DNA of 64,000 nucleotides from CAVQJU01 sp963729215 (GCA_963729215.1 CAVSND010000028.1:124001-188000), one strand, 5' to 3'; shown: positions 46,240 to 56,477, numbered from the stretch's first letter. Notes: a model not told the origin generated them from the letters alone. Translations and numbers: made by a program.

Positions 46240-47127
46240 CTAGCGCGCGACGACGACGGCGTGAAAGACTCGAACGCCCAGTTCTCGCGGGTCCTTGGAG
46301 GCGGAGGATAACCGACTGGGTACAAACGTCTTGTCCACTTCAATCCGGACGTCCACGCTCTCGTCCGATCCCAGTGCAGCCGCGGGCAGCGCAATTTTGC
46401 GCAGGACGAGGATCTTCGGCGCCAGCGTGAACTGGTCGAGCTTGTTTGGCCCGATGCTGACCGTGACCTGCTGCCCCTCGTCGAAGATGCCTCCGGGATT
46501 GTCGAGCTCGAGGTAAAGCACGCTGTCTGTCTTTGGATTCCTGACGGCGAGGCTGGCCGCTTTCTTCGTCCAGTGCCACTCGACGCTCGCGTTGTGCTCG
46601 GCCTGCTCGGCCGGGTGCCAGCCGTCCTTGAAAACGGAGAACACGGCTTCGCTCTGCGGCGCCAGCTGCACGCGGCCGACGCGATAGGCCCGCTGCCCCG
46701 CATCCTCACCCGCCAGCGGTACGCGCGGCCCGTTCGACAAGGAGTACAGACCGACCTGAATCGAAGCCTCGCCGACATACGGATAAACCGGGACGAAGAC
46801 GGTCCGGGTGTATTCGACGGTTTGCCCGGGCTTCCACTCCTTCGTCGGAACCGGCGGATCGTGATCGTCGGTCCACATCAGTTCTTCGTTCGGATCGACG
46901 ACGTGGACCAGGACGCGATAGTCCTGCGCGAACTTCGCGTCAGGAGCGACGACGAACTTGTAGGTGATGTCGACCGGACCGCCAAGCGGGACTTTGTCCC
47001 GGCTGAGCGTCACGGATGGCGTCGCCATCGGCGGCGCGGCGGCTTCTTTTCTGCTGCAGGACGAGATCGATACGGCCGCGAGGGCAAGACCGAAGAACGC
47101 GGTGGCACCAAGTGAACGCGACGTCAT
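46240..47127 (-). CDS. Lipoprotein of unknown function
   Basis: 295 residues. A lipoprotein signal (FFGLALAAVSISSC) precedes a beta-rich domain (VTLSRDKVPLGGPVDITYKFVV) and a second region (VLYLELDNPGGIFDEGQQVTVSIG) that looks like a bacterial-surface immunoglobulin-type fold. I do not recognise the family. It is divergent from the microcompartment gene and upstream of the lytic transglycosylase on the same strand. Confidence 0.7.
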   Translation of the reverse strand: MTSRSLGATAFFGLALAAVSISSCSRKEAAAPPMATPSVTLSRDKVPLGGPVDITYKFVVAPDAKFAQDYRVLVHVVDPNEELMWTDDHDPPVPTKEWKPGQTVEYTRTVFVPVYPYVGEASIQVGLYSLSNGPRVPLAGEDAGQRAYRVGRVQLAPQSEAVFSVFKDGWHPAEQAEHNASVEWHWTKKAASLAVRNPKTDSVLYLELDNPGGIFDEGQQVTVSIGPNKLDQFTLAPKILVLRKIALPAAALGSDESVDVRIEVDKTFVPSRLSSASKDPRELGVRVFHAVVVAR

Positions 47128-47148
47128 CGGCGCAGCATGTTAGTGCAG

Positions 47149-47177
47149 TTGCCGCATGTATCGCAATCTGTTAGAGT
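47149..47177 (+). promoter_or_regulatory. Candidate sigma-70 promoter of the microcompartment gene pair
   Basis: TTGCCG (47149-47154), a 17-base spacer and TAGAGT (47172-47177) lie 18 bases before the shell-protein ATG. The match is moderate (4 of 6 in each box). Confidence 0.4.
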
Positions 47178-47194
47178 TCCGCCACATTCCGCAC

Positions 47195-47482
47195 ATGGCG
47201 CAAGAAGCACTCGGCATGGTCGAAACCAAGGGGCTGATCGGCGCGGTCGAAGCCGCCGACGCGATGGTCAAGGCCGCAAACGTCGTGCTCGTCGGAAAAG
47301 AGTACATCGGTGCGGGTTACGTGACCGTTCTGGTGCGCGGTGATGTCGGCGCGGTGAAGGCGGCCACCGATGCGGGCGCGGCGGCGGCCCGGCGCGTCGG
47401 CGAACTGATCTCCGTCCACGTCATTCCGCGGCCGCACGCCGAGGTTGAACGGATCCTGCCCAAGGGGAGCTCGCCTAGCTAG
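47195..47482 (+). CDS. Bacterial microcompartment hexameric shell protein (BMC-H)
   Basis: 95 residues from MAQEALGMVETKGLIGAVEAAD. One BMC domain (PF00936 type) with the canonical start, the VLVGKEYIGAGYVTVLVRGDVGAVKAA core and RVGELISVHVIPRPHAEVE end. No circular permutation or second BMC domain is present, so it should form hexameric tiles. In-frame upstream codons to 47156 are not part of the family. It is directly followed by a CoA-acylating aldehyde dehydrogenase. No pentamer (BmcP) gene is in the window. Confidence 0.95.
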   Translation: MAQEALGMVETKGLIGAVEAADAMVKAANVVLVGKEYIGAGYVTVLVRGDVGAVKAATDAGAAAARRVGELISVHVIPRPHAEVERILPKGSSPS

Positions 47483-47496
47483 CGCCTGTCACAACC

Positions 47497-49213
47497 ATGG
47501 CGGACCCTGTTGTCGGCAGTGTCAGCGCACCATCCGATCGAGATCTTGCGTCCATAGCCGAGGCGCGCGCCCTCGCCCGCCGCGCGAAGAAGGCGTGGCT
47601 CGAGCTCGCCGAGTTTTCCCAGACACAGATCGATGCGATCGTCGACGCGATGGCCTCCGCCGCGACGCGGCACGCCGAAGCCCTGGCGCGCCTCGCCGTC
47701 GAGGAAACCGGCTACGGCATCGTCGCCGACAAGATCCAGAAGAACCTCTTCGCGTCCGAAAAGGTCTACCAGTTCATCCGCCCGATGAAGACCGTGGGCG
47801 TCATCGCGCGACACGACGACACGCGCGTGACTGAGATTGCGGAACCCTTCGGCGTGGTGGCGGCTGTCGTCCCGTCGACGAACCCGACGTCCACGGCTAT
47901 CTACAAGATCCTGATCGCGATCAAAGCTCGCTGCGCCATTGTCCTCAGCCCGCATCCTTCCGCCGTGAAGTGCATCACTCGCGTTGCGGAACTGATGAAC
48001 GAGGCCGCGATCAAAGCCGGCGCGCCGGACGGGGCGATCAACTGGATGACCACGGTGACCCTCGAGGGAACCCAGGAACTGATGAAACACCGAGACGTCG
48101 CCGTGATTCTGGCGACTGGCGGGATGGGCCTCGTGCGGGCGGCGTACAGCGCCGGCAAACCTGCGTACGGCGTTGGTCCTGGCAACGCGCCGGCCTACAT
48201 CGAGCGATCGGCGGACGTGAAAAAAGCCGTGGGCGACGTCATCACCGGCAAGACATTCGACAACGGCGTCCTGTGCTCGTCGGAAAACTCGGTCGTCGTT
48301 GACGAAGCCATCGCCGAAGAGGTGAAGCGCGAGTTCACGGCCCAGGGCGGCTATTTCATGAATGCGTCCGAGATGGACGCCGTGGCGCGCGTGCTCATCA
48401 CACCGCAGCGCCTGCCGAATCCGGCGCTCGTCGGCAAGTCCGCGCTCTTCATTGCCGAGAAGGCTGGAATCTCCGTTCCAGGCGGCACACGAGTACTGCT
48501 GGCGCCCCTGACGGGCGTTGGCCGCGACTACCCGCTGTCGATCGAAAAACTCTGTCCCGTGCTGTCGTTTTACGTGGTCGCCGACTGGCGCCAGGGCTGC
48601 GAGCGCTGCAAGGAGATCCTGCGATACGGCGGCATGGGCCACACGATGTCGATTCACTCCCGGGACGAGGCGATCATCCTGGAATTCGGCCTCAAGAAGC
48701 CGGCGTTTCGCATCATCGTCAACTCGCCGACAACGCTGGGGTCGATCGGGCTGACGACGGGCCTCGATCCCGCGATGACGCTGGGGTGCGGCGGGTACGG
48801 CGGCAACATTACGTCGGACAACATTTCGCCCAGACATCTCCTTAATATCAAACGCCTGGCCTATGAAGTGACGCCGGCGGCCCGCGTGTCGAGCCGGCCG
48901 GCAGCCCAGGCTCCGGCGCAGCCGGCGTCGGCGGGCGTCAGCGCCGAGGCGCTGGCACGGCGGGTCGACGCATTTCTCGGATCCAGGGGCTTTGGGCAAG
49001 GACCTCCGCGAGAGCGGAAGCGTCAGGACTGGCCCTCCGGAGGCCAGCCCACCCAACCAGGCGCCCCTGGAATTCGTCTGTGAGGAAGACGTTCGGCTTG
49101 CGTTGCGGGCGGGCCGTAAACTCGTCGTCGCCGAGCGGGCGATCGTCACGCCGGCCGCCCGGGAACTGGGCGAAGAACACCGGGTGTTCGCCGTTGCCCC
49201 CTGGCGTGAGTGA
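47497..49213 (+). CDS. CoA-acylating aldehyde dehydrogenase (microcompartment-associated), frame break about 48985
   Basis: The first 500 residues are an acylating aldehyde dehydrogenase of the AdhE/PduP/SauS group: AVVPSTNPTSTAIYK, YGVGPGNAPAYIERS and FDNGVLCSSENSVVV with catalytic C260. An Ala/Pro linker then leads to SAEALARRVDAFLGSRG (about 481-498), an amphipathic helix like a cargo encapsulation peptide. A +1 break near 48985 separates this from LEFVCEEDVRLALRAGRKLV and VAERAIVTPAARELGEEHRV, a small domain seen in microcompartment enzymes. The last part could instead be its own gene starting TTG 48992. It would oxidise an aldehyde to acyl-CoA inside the shell. Confidence 0.85.
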
Positions 49214-49291
49214 AAAAACGGGCAACTGGTGAGCCGATTCGACTTATCGTTGACCGATGGGGTTGCCGCCTGATAACCTAGCAGGGCTCTG

Positions 49292-50597
49292 ATGGCTCGA
49301 CTGTTTTTCCCACGATTTCCCCGGGTCGTCGTTCCCGGTCTGCTTGTCCTGATCTGGGCAATCGGCCTCGTGCCGAACGCGCGGGCACAGGCCATCGACA
49401 GCCTGGAAGCCACCAACGCGGCCGACCAGGCCGGCGCTATTGATATCAGTCAGATCGGCCAGCCCGCCATCCCCGAGGTGTTACCTTCCAGGGCAATCCG
49501 GGCGATGGTCGGCGACCTTCAGATGCCAGGCCGCGGCGGCCTTTCGGTTCCCCTGAACCAGCGCGTCCTCGATTACGTGTCTCTCTTCCAGGGCCGGCTG
49601 CACGACTTCATGGAAGACGGTATGAGGCGCGGCAGCAAGTACCTGCCGATGATTCAAAGCGTCCTGCGCGCCGAAGGACTGCCGATCGACCTGGCGTACG
49701 TCCCGCTCGTCGAGAGTGCCTTCAACCCTAACGCTCTTTCCAAGGCCCGGGCCAAGGGCGTCTGGCAGTTCATGAAAGGCACCGCCCTCGAAAACGGGCT
49801 GCAAGTCGGACTGGTATATCGATGAACGCTCCGATCCGGAAAAGGCCACGCTGGCGGCGGCGAATTACCTGAAGACGCTTGCGGACCTCTTCGACGGCGA
49901 CTGGCACCTCGCGCTCGCGTCTTACAACAGCGGACCCGGGCGTGTGCAGCAGGCCATCAAGCGTGGCGGCCAGCCCGACTTCTGGCAGCTGTCGGCCAAG
50001 CCCCGGCTCCTGCCCCGCGAAACGCGCGACTACGTGCCGATGATCCTCGCGGCCATCGTGATTGCCAGGAATCCGGCGCAATACGGTTTTGTCTTCGAGA
50101 AGGAAGATCAGCGGCCGTTCGAGACCGTGAGCCTTGCCCGTCCGGTCGATCTGACGCACATCGCCGAATGGACCGGCACGACGGTCGGCGACATTCAGGC
50201 GCTCAACCCGGAATTGCGGCGGAAGACGACGCCGATCGGCGAAGCACAATACTCGCTGAAGGTTCCGGCGGGGACGAGCCTCGAGGTGGCGCGCCGGCTC
50301 GACGAGTCGCTCGGCGCCGACCTGGTTTCGTTGAGCTGGTACACGGTCAAGTCCGGCGACACCATCGCCGGGATCGCCAAGAAACTGCGGGTCACGCGGG
50401 CGGATCTCTCCGAGGCCAACAGCCTCGGCACGACTTCGCGGCTGTCGGCTGGTCAAAAGCTGATCGTGCCGCCCGAGGCCAGCGCCTCCGCGCGAGCCGC
50501 CGAGCTGCGGGTCCGCACGAAGAGCTCGGCCCGCGGAACCGCGAAGGCCAGCTCCAGTTCGTCAAAGAGTTCGACCAAGAAGAAAACCGCAAACTAG
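49292..50597 (+). CDS. MltD-like membrane-bound lytic transglycosylase with LysM, frame break near 49808
   Basis: About 434 residues. Signal peptide (VLIWAIGLVPNARAQA), SLT domain with LAYVPLVESAFNPNALSKARAKGVWQFMKGTA and ASYNSGPGRVQQAIKRGG, then two LysM-like repeats, the second clearest (WYTVKSGDTIAGIAKKLRVT). An extra G in GTCGGACTGG (49808) breaks the frame after LENGLQV; correction yields DWYIDERSDPEKATLAAANYL. A Ser/Lys tail ends the protein. It trims peptidoglycan. Confidence 0.9.
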
Positions 50598-50643
50598 CCG
50601 GCGCGCCTCCGGCTCGCAGGTTCGTCGTGGCGTCTGACTACGC

Positions 50644-53109
50644 ATGAGGCGTCTGCTCGCCGCCTTCCTGATACTCTTCGGCGCTGCCGCCCTGTCGGGC
50701 CAGACGCAGCCTCCTCCTCGGGATCTCCCACGTTCATCATCGTTGCTGCCGAAGGCTGGCACAGGCCGTATCGCAGGCCGTGTCATCTCGGAAGAAACAC
50801 ACGATCCCCTTCGAAACGCCCGCGTTGTCCTGTCGCCCGCCAGCGGAGATGTACCGGTCGTCCTCACCGACGGCGAGGGACGATTCGCGTTCGGATCGCT
50901 GCCCGCTGGCACGTACACCGTCTCGGCCGCGAAGTCCGGCTATGCGGGCTCGTCTGCGTTGGCGCGCTCGGGCATTCGCCGCCCGGTGATCGTGCCGGTT
51001 AGCGACGGCGGTGCGGTGACGGGCGTCACGGTGTCACTGGCTCGAGGCGCCGCCGTCGGGGGACGGTTGGTGGACGATCTGGGCGAGCCGATCGCGAACG
51101 GCAGTATCTTCGTCGAGCAACTGGTAGAAACCGGTGGCGTGAGGTCGACCCGCGAACGGCGGACGGTCGTGACAAACGATGCCGGCGAATATCGCGCCGG
51201 CAGCCTGCCCGAAGGCGAGTACGTCGTAAGTCAGCTCGCCCCGCCGACCATGCAAGTTGTTCGCGTCGCGAATTCGATCGTTGTCACTCAGCTACCGTCG
51301 ATGCCCAGGCCCAGCGGCACGCCGGCGAACCCCGCGGACTTCGGCCTCCCGCGCCTCTTCTTCCCCGGCGTCACCATGCTGTCTGAGGCCGACGTCATAT
51401 CGCTCAAGAGCGGCGAAGAAAGGCTGAACCTGGATCTCGTCGGTCCCAGGCCCCAACTGCCCGGGGGCGACGCGCTCGATCTCATCCAGGCAGGCGATCG
51501 AGTGCAGATCGCACGCGATCCCGCGGCAAAAGCAACGAGCGCCATTCGCGGCAGGATTCTCGGCCCGTCGGGCCCCCTGGTGGGCGCTGAGGTGCGCTTG
51601 ACGAGCGACGCCATTCGGCCAATTCCCCCCGTCTACTCGGATCCGCTGGGCCAGTACGAATTCACGGACCTCCCTGCCGGCGCCTACACGTTGAGCGCGC
51701 GAAAGTCCCGTTACCTTCCGCGCACATTCGGCCAGGATGACACGGCGGATCGCGGTGGACGCCTCGTCCTGGCCACAGACGAGCGCCGCGACCGCGCGGA
51801 TATCACGTTGCCACGCACGAGTGCGGTCGCCGGCCAGCTCACGGACGAGTACGGCGATCCGATCGAAGGCGTGTCCATTCGCCTTCAGCGGATTCGATTT
51901 GTGTCGGGACGCCGGCGGCTGGTCGAAGTGCCCGGCGCGTCGAACTCGCGAACGGACGACCTGGGCCGCTATCGCATCTTCGGCCTCCAGCCTGGCTCGT
52001 ATATCGTCGCCGCATACGCCGGACAGCTTGTGCTCGGCCAGCCGGACGCGGCGGACATCCCGGGCTACGCGACCACATACTTTCCGGGCACCGCGAATCC
52101 ATCCGAGCTGCGGCTGATACCAGTGCCTGCGTCGCAGGATCTCGAGGGCGTGAACTTCTCGCTTTCACGCACGCCGACCGCGGCCGTGTCCGGCATCGCG
52201 CGCAACTCCGCCGGCGAACCGATCACCGGCGGGTTGCTCCTCAAGCTCGAGCCGGCGATCCGCCGCCGTGGCCACCACGCCCGTGGGCGCCCGTATTCAG
52301 CCGGACGGGTCGTTCGAGTTTCCGAACGTGGCGCCCGGGACAGTACGTCATTCAGGCGTACAAGGGCAGGGTCAGGTCGTCGATGGAAGGCGAGTTTGCC
52401 GCGTTCAGCGTCACCGTGAACGGCACAGACGTGAAGGATCTCCTCGTGCAGACATCACCGGGCTCGACGATTACGGGTCGCATCACGTTCGACGGTGCGG
52501 CCGGCTCCGTCGTCGCGAAACTTCGAGTTGTCCGCGGTCCCGGCTGACGCCGACCTGGCGCCTCTCGATGGCAATTTCGCGCGCGCGGACATCCACAACG
52601 ACTGGACATTCGAGATGGCCGGGATCAGCGGGCCGCGGCGCCTGCGTCTGCTCCGTGCGCCGCGTGGCTGGGGGTTGAAGCAGATCGTGATCGACGGCGT
52701 TGATGTCACCGATACGCCGCTTCCGTTCGGCTCGAAAAGCCAGTCGCTCAGCGACGTCGAGGTCGTGCTGACCGACCGCATTACAGAAATTGCAGGCACC
52801 GTCTTCGATGACCGCGGCCGGTCTGTCGCCGATGCGCGGGTCGTGGCCTTCGCCGCGGATCGTGATCTGTGGTACGACCGGTCTCGGTTCGCGAAGATCG
52901 CGGCGTCCGATGCGAACGGCGCGTTCAGCATCCGCGATCTGCCGCCGGGCGCGTATTTCGTCGCCGCCGTCGATCGCCGGCGCGCCAGCGAAGACAACGG
53001 CGAGTGGCTCGATCCCGATCTGCTCGACTCGCTCACGCCTGGTGCCGCCCGAATCACTCTGTCCGAAGGCCAGAGTATTTCCGCCAATCCCACGCTGCGC
53101 GCGCGCTAG
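50644..53109 (+). CDS. Large exported protein with carboxypeptidase-regulatory-like domains, three frame breaks
   Basis: About 821 residues. Signal peptide (RRLLAAFLILFGAAALSGQ), then repeated CarboxypepD-regulatory (transthyretin-like) sandwiches: TGRIAGRVISEETHDPLRNA, ATSAIRGRILGPSGPLVGAE, VAGQLTDEYGDPIEGVSI and ITEIAGTVFDDRGRSVADAR, each ending LPAGTYTVSA-like. Insertions near 52265, 52340 and 52515 shift the frame, but the coding sense continues (VATTPVGARIQPDGSFEFPN; QYVIQAYKGRVRSSMEGEF; NFELSAVPADADLAPL). Such proteins are abundant in Vicinamibacteria; function unknown, probably surface or periplasmic. Confidence 0.82.
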
Positions 53110-53230
53110 CCGCAGGCAGGATCTGCCTCTCCGCTTTTCCGCCACGTGGCAGAAACTGCGGCTCAACGCGCCAAGCCGTTCTCCCGACTGGGGAATCGTG
53201 GGGCCCCGGGCTTGCAGCCCACTGCAATAC

Positions 53231-54745
53231 ATGCTGGCGTGTCTGCGGACGGCGGCCGTGTTCGGCGTCGATGCCTGTCCGGTCCATGTCGAAGTGGACG
53301 TGTCGTTCGGGATGCCGAGGTTCACGATGGTGGGTCTCCCGGACGTCGGAGTTCGCGAGAGCCGCGACCGCGTCCGAAGCGCCATCCGCAACTCGGGTTT
53401 CGAGTTTCCCGCCCACCGGATCACCGTCAATCTGGCTCCGGCCGACGTGCGCAAGGCGGGTGCGTCGTTCGACCTGCCCATCGCGCTCGGCATTCTCGCG
53501 GCGCAGGGGGTTGTCGAACGGCGGCACATTGCCGACGTGGTGCTCCTTGGGGAACTGTCTCTTGACGGGTCGATCCATCCCGCTCGCGGTGTCCTGCCGA
53601 TTGCCGCCGCCGCCCGGCGCGAGGGCGTCTCGGCAATCCTGTTGCCGGTTCCGAATGCGAGCGAGGCGGCGATTGTGGCCGGACTGACAATCGTTCCCGT
53701 GTCGTCGCTCTGCGACGCCGTGCAGGCGCTGAATAATCCCGGAAGCGTCCACGAGCTGCCGAGGCCTGCGCCGCCGGCGGTCGTTCAGGGCACGACGGAC
53801 GGCGCCGATCTGGCAGATGTAAGAGGCCAGCTTCTCGCACGGCGTGCGCTGGAAATCGCCTGCGCCGGCGGCCACAACCTGCTCGTCGTCGGTCCGCCAG
53901 GCGCCGGCAAGACCATGATGGCGAGACGCGTCCCCGGGATCCTGCCGCCGCTGACGTTCGACGAGGCCGTGGACGTGACGACCGTGCACTCGGTCGCCGG
54001 CCTGCTGTCGCCCGGCGCCGGCCTGGTGATCCGCCGGCCGTTCCGGGCGCCGCATCACACCATTTCGGATGCCGCCCTGATTGGTGGCGGCCCACGCCCC
54101 CGGCCGGGCGAGGTCAGCCTGGCGCATCACGGTGTGCTGTTCCTCGACGAAATGCCGGAGTTCAGCCGGCACGTGCTCGAAGTGCTGCGGCAGCCCCTTG
54201 AAGAAGGCGCCGTCACGATCGCGCGCGCGGCTCGAACCGACGTCTTTCCCGCGCGTTTCATGCTCGTCGGGGCGATGAACCCCTGCCCCTGCGGATATCT
54301 GGGCGATGCCGTCCGGCCCTGCCGCTGCACGCCCCAACAGGTAGAGCGCTATCGCGCCCGCCTCTCGGGTCCGCTCCGCGACCGGATGGACCTGACTATC
54401 GAAGTGCCGGCCCTCACCCCGGACATCCTCGCCACGGGACCGCCAGGTGAAAGTTCCGCTACGGTTCGCGCCCGCGTCGTCTCGGCCCGCGCACGGCAGC
54501 GGCAACGATGCGGCAGCGATCGCCAGCACACGAACGCCGAGCTCACGCCAGCGCTTCTCTCTGCGCATTGCACGCTGGACCGCGATGCCGCCCGCCTCCT
54601 GGCGTCCGCGGCTGCGAAGATGGCGCTTAGTGCTCGGGCGTATGACCGCGTTCGTAAAGTCGCTCGAACGATCGCGGATCTGGCTGGAGACGACGTGCTC
54701 AGGACCGACTACGTCGCGGAGGCCCTGCAGTTCAGGATGGTTTAG
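53231..54745 (+). CDS. comM: YifB/ComM-family Mg-chelatase-like ATPase
   Basis: 504 residues from MLACLRTAAVFGVDA. An N-terminal Lon-protease-like domain (SFGMPRFTMVGLPDVGVRESRDRV) precedes the AAA module: Walker A VVGPPGAGKTMMARRV, Walker B GVLFLDEMPEF, a Cys cluster NPCPCGYLGDAVRPCRC, and the C-terminal helical domain. ComM is a branch-migration helicase in natural transformation of Vibrio. The 121 bases before it contain TTTCCGCCAC/GTGGCAGAAA, a near-palindrome of unknown role. Confidence 0.94.
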   Translation: MLACLRTAAVFGVDACPVHVEVDVSFGMPRFTMVGLPDVGVRESRDRVRSAIRNSGFEFPAHRITVNLAPADVRKAGASFDLPIALGILAAQGVVERRHIADVVLLGELSLDGSIHPARGVLPIAAAARREGVSAILLPVPNASEAAIVAGLTIVPVSSLCDAVQALNNPGSVHELPRPAPPAVVQGTTDGADLADVRGQLLARRALEIACAGGHNLLVVGPPGAGKTMMARRVPGILPPLTFDEAVDVTTVHSVAGLLSPGAGLVIRRPFRAPHHTISDAALIGGGPRPRPGEVSLAHHGVLFLDEMPEFSRHVLEVLRQPLEEGAVTIARAARTDVFPARFMLVGAMNPCPCGYLGDAVRPCRCTPQQVERYRARLSGPLRDRMDLTIEVPALTPDILATGPPGESSATVRARVVSARARQRQRCGSDRQHTNAELTPALLSAHCTLDRDAARLLASAAAKMALSARAYDRVRKVARTIADLAGDDVLRTDYVAEALQFRMV

Positions 54746-55236
54746 ACCGATGCCCGCGGGACCGCATTGACCGAGACCTTCCGCCACATCCAGACGGTCT
54801 CGCGGGCCTCGCGTATGCGCTGGATTTCCGCGTCGACCCCCTTCGCTATCTCCCGCAGCGGGATCCAGGCGGATGTTGAGGCCGGACGGGACCTGAGAGC
54901 TGGTTCGAGCGTCCCTTGCAAGCCGCGGATGGCGAGAGCGACCGCGGCGCTCGACTTCCAGGCTCGAATCAGATCGTTTCGAAGGTAGGTCAGGACGACG
55001 CGGACGACCCAGGGAGAAACGCCTTCGGCCTGGAGGCGCAGGGCCAGCCTGACGAACGTGACGTCGAGCGATCCGTACAACCGCGTTTGACCGCGCGTCC
55101 GCTGGCCAGTGTCGGTGCCGAGGCCGCCGCCGACGAGCAGGTGCCGGACCTGACGCGGTGAGCACGGCCGGCCCGCCAGTTGTCCAGCGACTTTCGCCGC
55201 CTCAGAAACCGTCAACCACTGCCGCGAGCCAGCCAT
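54742..55236 (-). CDS. MerR-like winged-helix DNA-binding protein
   Basis: 164 residues from MAGSRQWLTVSEAAKVAG. The first ~90 residues look like a MerR-type helix-turn-helix plus wing (CSPRQVRHLLVGGGLGTD; RLYGSLDVTFVRLALRLQAEGVSPW), followed by alpha-helical sequence. It lacks effector-domain features I recognise. The stop overlaps the comM stop (convergent). An upstream in-frame ATG at 55281 is possible. Confidence 0.65.
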   Translation of the reverse strand: MAGSRQWLTVSEAAKVAGQLAGRPCSPRQVRHLLVGGGLGTDTGQRTRGQTRLYGSLDVTFVRLALRLQAEGVSPWVVRVVLTYLRNDLIRAWKSSAAVALAIRGLQGTLEPALRSRPASTSAWIPLREIAKGVDAEIQRIREARETVWMWRKVSVNAVPRASV

Positions 55237-55335
55237 CGTTCCCGCTTTTCTCCACGCCAGCGCGGTTTTATACGAAGACAAAATCTATGTCAATCGATTT
55301 GAATCCTCCTCGCGCTAAGATAGTCGGCGTCCGGG

Positions 55336-56169
55336 ATGCCTTCCGTTACGCTGCCGCTGATCCTGATCATCTTTGGGTCAGGCGCCCTTGCTGGTTGTAT
55401 CGGCTCGATGCTCGGTCTCGGTGGGGGCGTCTTCCTCGTGCCGCTCCTCAACCTCGGCCTCGGCTTCCCGCTGCGGACGGCCGCCGCGATCAGCTTGTGC
55501 ACCGTCATCGCGACGTCCAGCTCTGTATCCGCCGGTCAGGCGGGATCCCAGCTAATCAACCTCCGGCTTGGGATGGTCCTCGAGGTGGCGACGGTCGCCG
55601 GCAGCCTTCTGGGCGGCCTCACCGCGCACCTGTTCTCGGAGGCTTCGCTTCAGCGTCTCTTCGGCGTTGTCGCCGTCGTGACTGCCCTCGCGGTTCTTTC
55701 GCGGATCAACCGGCGGAACGTCATCCTCGATCCTTCAGCCGATACCGGGCAGCTCGGCGGACGGTTCCTCGACGAAGAGAGCGGCGGAACGGTCACGTAC
55801 CGCGTCACGCGCCTGCCCGCTGCCCTGCTGGCGTCGTTTGCGGCGGGAAACGTTTCGTCGTTGCTTGGGATCGGGGGTGGGGTTCTCAAGGTCCCGGCGT
55901 TGAACACGTGGTGCGGAGTGCCGGTGCGGGCCGCGGCGGCCACGAGCGCCTTCATGATCGGCGTGACCGCAACGGGCGGCGCCATCATCTATTACGGACG
56001 CGGCGACCTGCCGGCGCTTCTCGCCGCGCCGGCCGTTCTGGGTGTTCAGCTCGGGTCCTGGGCCGGCCTCAAGCTTGGCGGACGGCTTTCAGCGAAGTGG
56101 CTCAAGGTGTTGCTGACTGTCGTGCTGCTCCTGGTCGCGGCGTTGATGTTCATACGGAGCGGGCGATGA
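55336..56169 (+). CDS. TauE/SafE-family sulfite/anion exporter
   Basis: 277 residues, eight or so transmembrane helices, with the paired TSUP motifs GCIGSMLGLGGGVFLVPLLN and NVSSLLGIGGGVLKVPALNT. The family transports sulfite, sulfoacetate and related organosulfur anions. The next gene starts within its stop codon. Together with the DsrE-like and cytochrome genes downstream it hints at sulfur chemistry. Confidence 0.9.
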   Translation: MPSVTLPLILIIFGSGALAGCIGSMLGLGGGVFLVPLLNLGLGFPLRTAAAISLCTVIATSSSVSAGQAGSQLINLRLGMVLEVATVAGSLLGGLTAHLFSEASLQRLFGVVAVVTALAVLSRINRRNVILDPSADTGQLGGRFLDEESGGTVTYRVTRLPAALLASFAAGNVSSLLGIGGGVLKVPALNTWCGVPVRAAAATSAFMIGVTATGGAIIYYGRGDLPALLAAPAVLGVQLGSWAGLKLGGRLSAKWLKVLLTVVLLLVAALMFIRSGR

Positions 56170-56477
56170 GCAGGCGCGAGCCCAAAGACGACGATCGCGG
56201 ATTCGAAGCCGCGCTTGGCCGGTTGCTCGGCATCGGCGTCGTCGCGAGCTCGGGTTGCCTGGCGGCGGGGCTGGTCCTTGCGCTGGCCAGGCCCGCCGGT
56301 GGACCTCAGGCTCTGCTTCTCACGACCGGCTTACTGTTGCTGATGGCCACGCCCGCGGCTCGCGTGATCCTGTCCGCAGTCACTTACCTGCGGCGGCGCG
56401 ACTGGGCCTTCGCGATCCTGACGCTGGTCGTGTTGCTGGAACTGGTCGCGAGCGTTTTCGTCGCGTTCAGGGGCTAG
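56166..56477 (+). CDS. DUF1634-family membrane protein
   Basis: 103 residues with three transmembrane segments (LLGIGVVASSGCLAAGLVLAL; ALLLTTGLLLLMATPAARVIL; AFAILTLVVLLELVASVFVAF), typical of DUF1634, which is commonly found next to TauE/SafE exporters. It overlaps the exporter gene by ATGA and is probably a partner subunit. Function unknown. Confidence 0.85.
   Translation: MSRREPKDDDRGFEAALGRLLGIGVVASSGCLAAGLVLALARPAGGPQALLLTTGLLLLMATPAARVILSAVTYLRRRDWAFAILTLVVLLELVASVFVAFRG

Noticed and set aside
48992..49213. Independent small gene with TTG start after the aldehyde dehydrogenase
   Set aside because: Its start has no ribosome site and frame-break correction joins it to the dehydrogenase, so it was merged; the alternative is noted in the entry.
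47479..49416. 645-codon open frame antisense to the aldehyde dehydrogenase
   Set aside because: Shadow frame; the plus-strand gene has catalytic motifs and the antisense product resembles no family.
53136..53156. Near-palindrome TTTCCGCCAC/GTGGCAGAAA before comM as a parS
   Set aside because: It has the CACGTG-like centre, but the arms do not fit the parS consensus.
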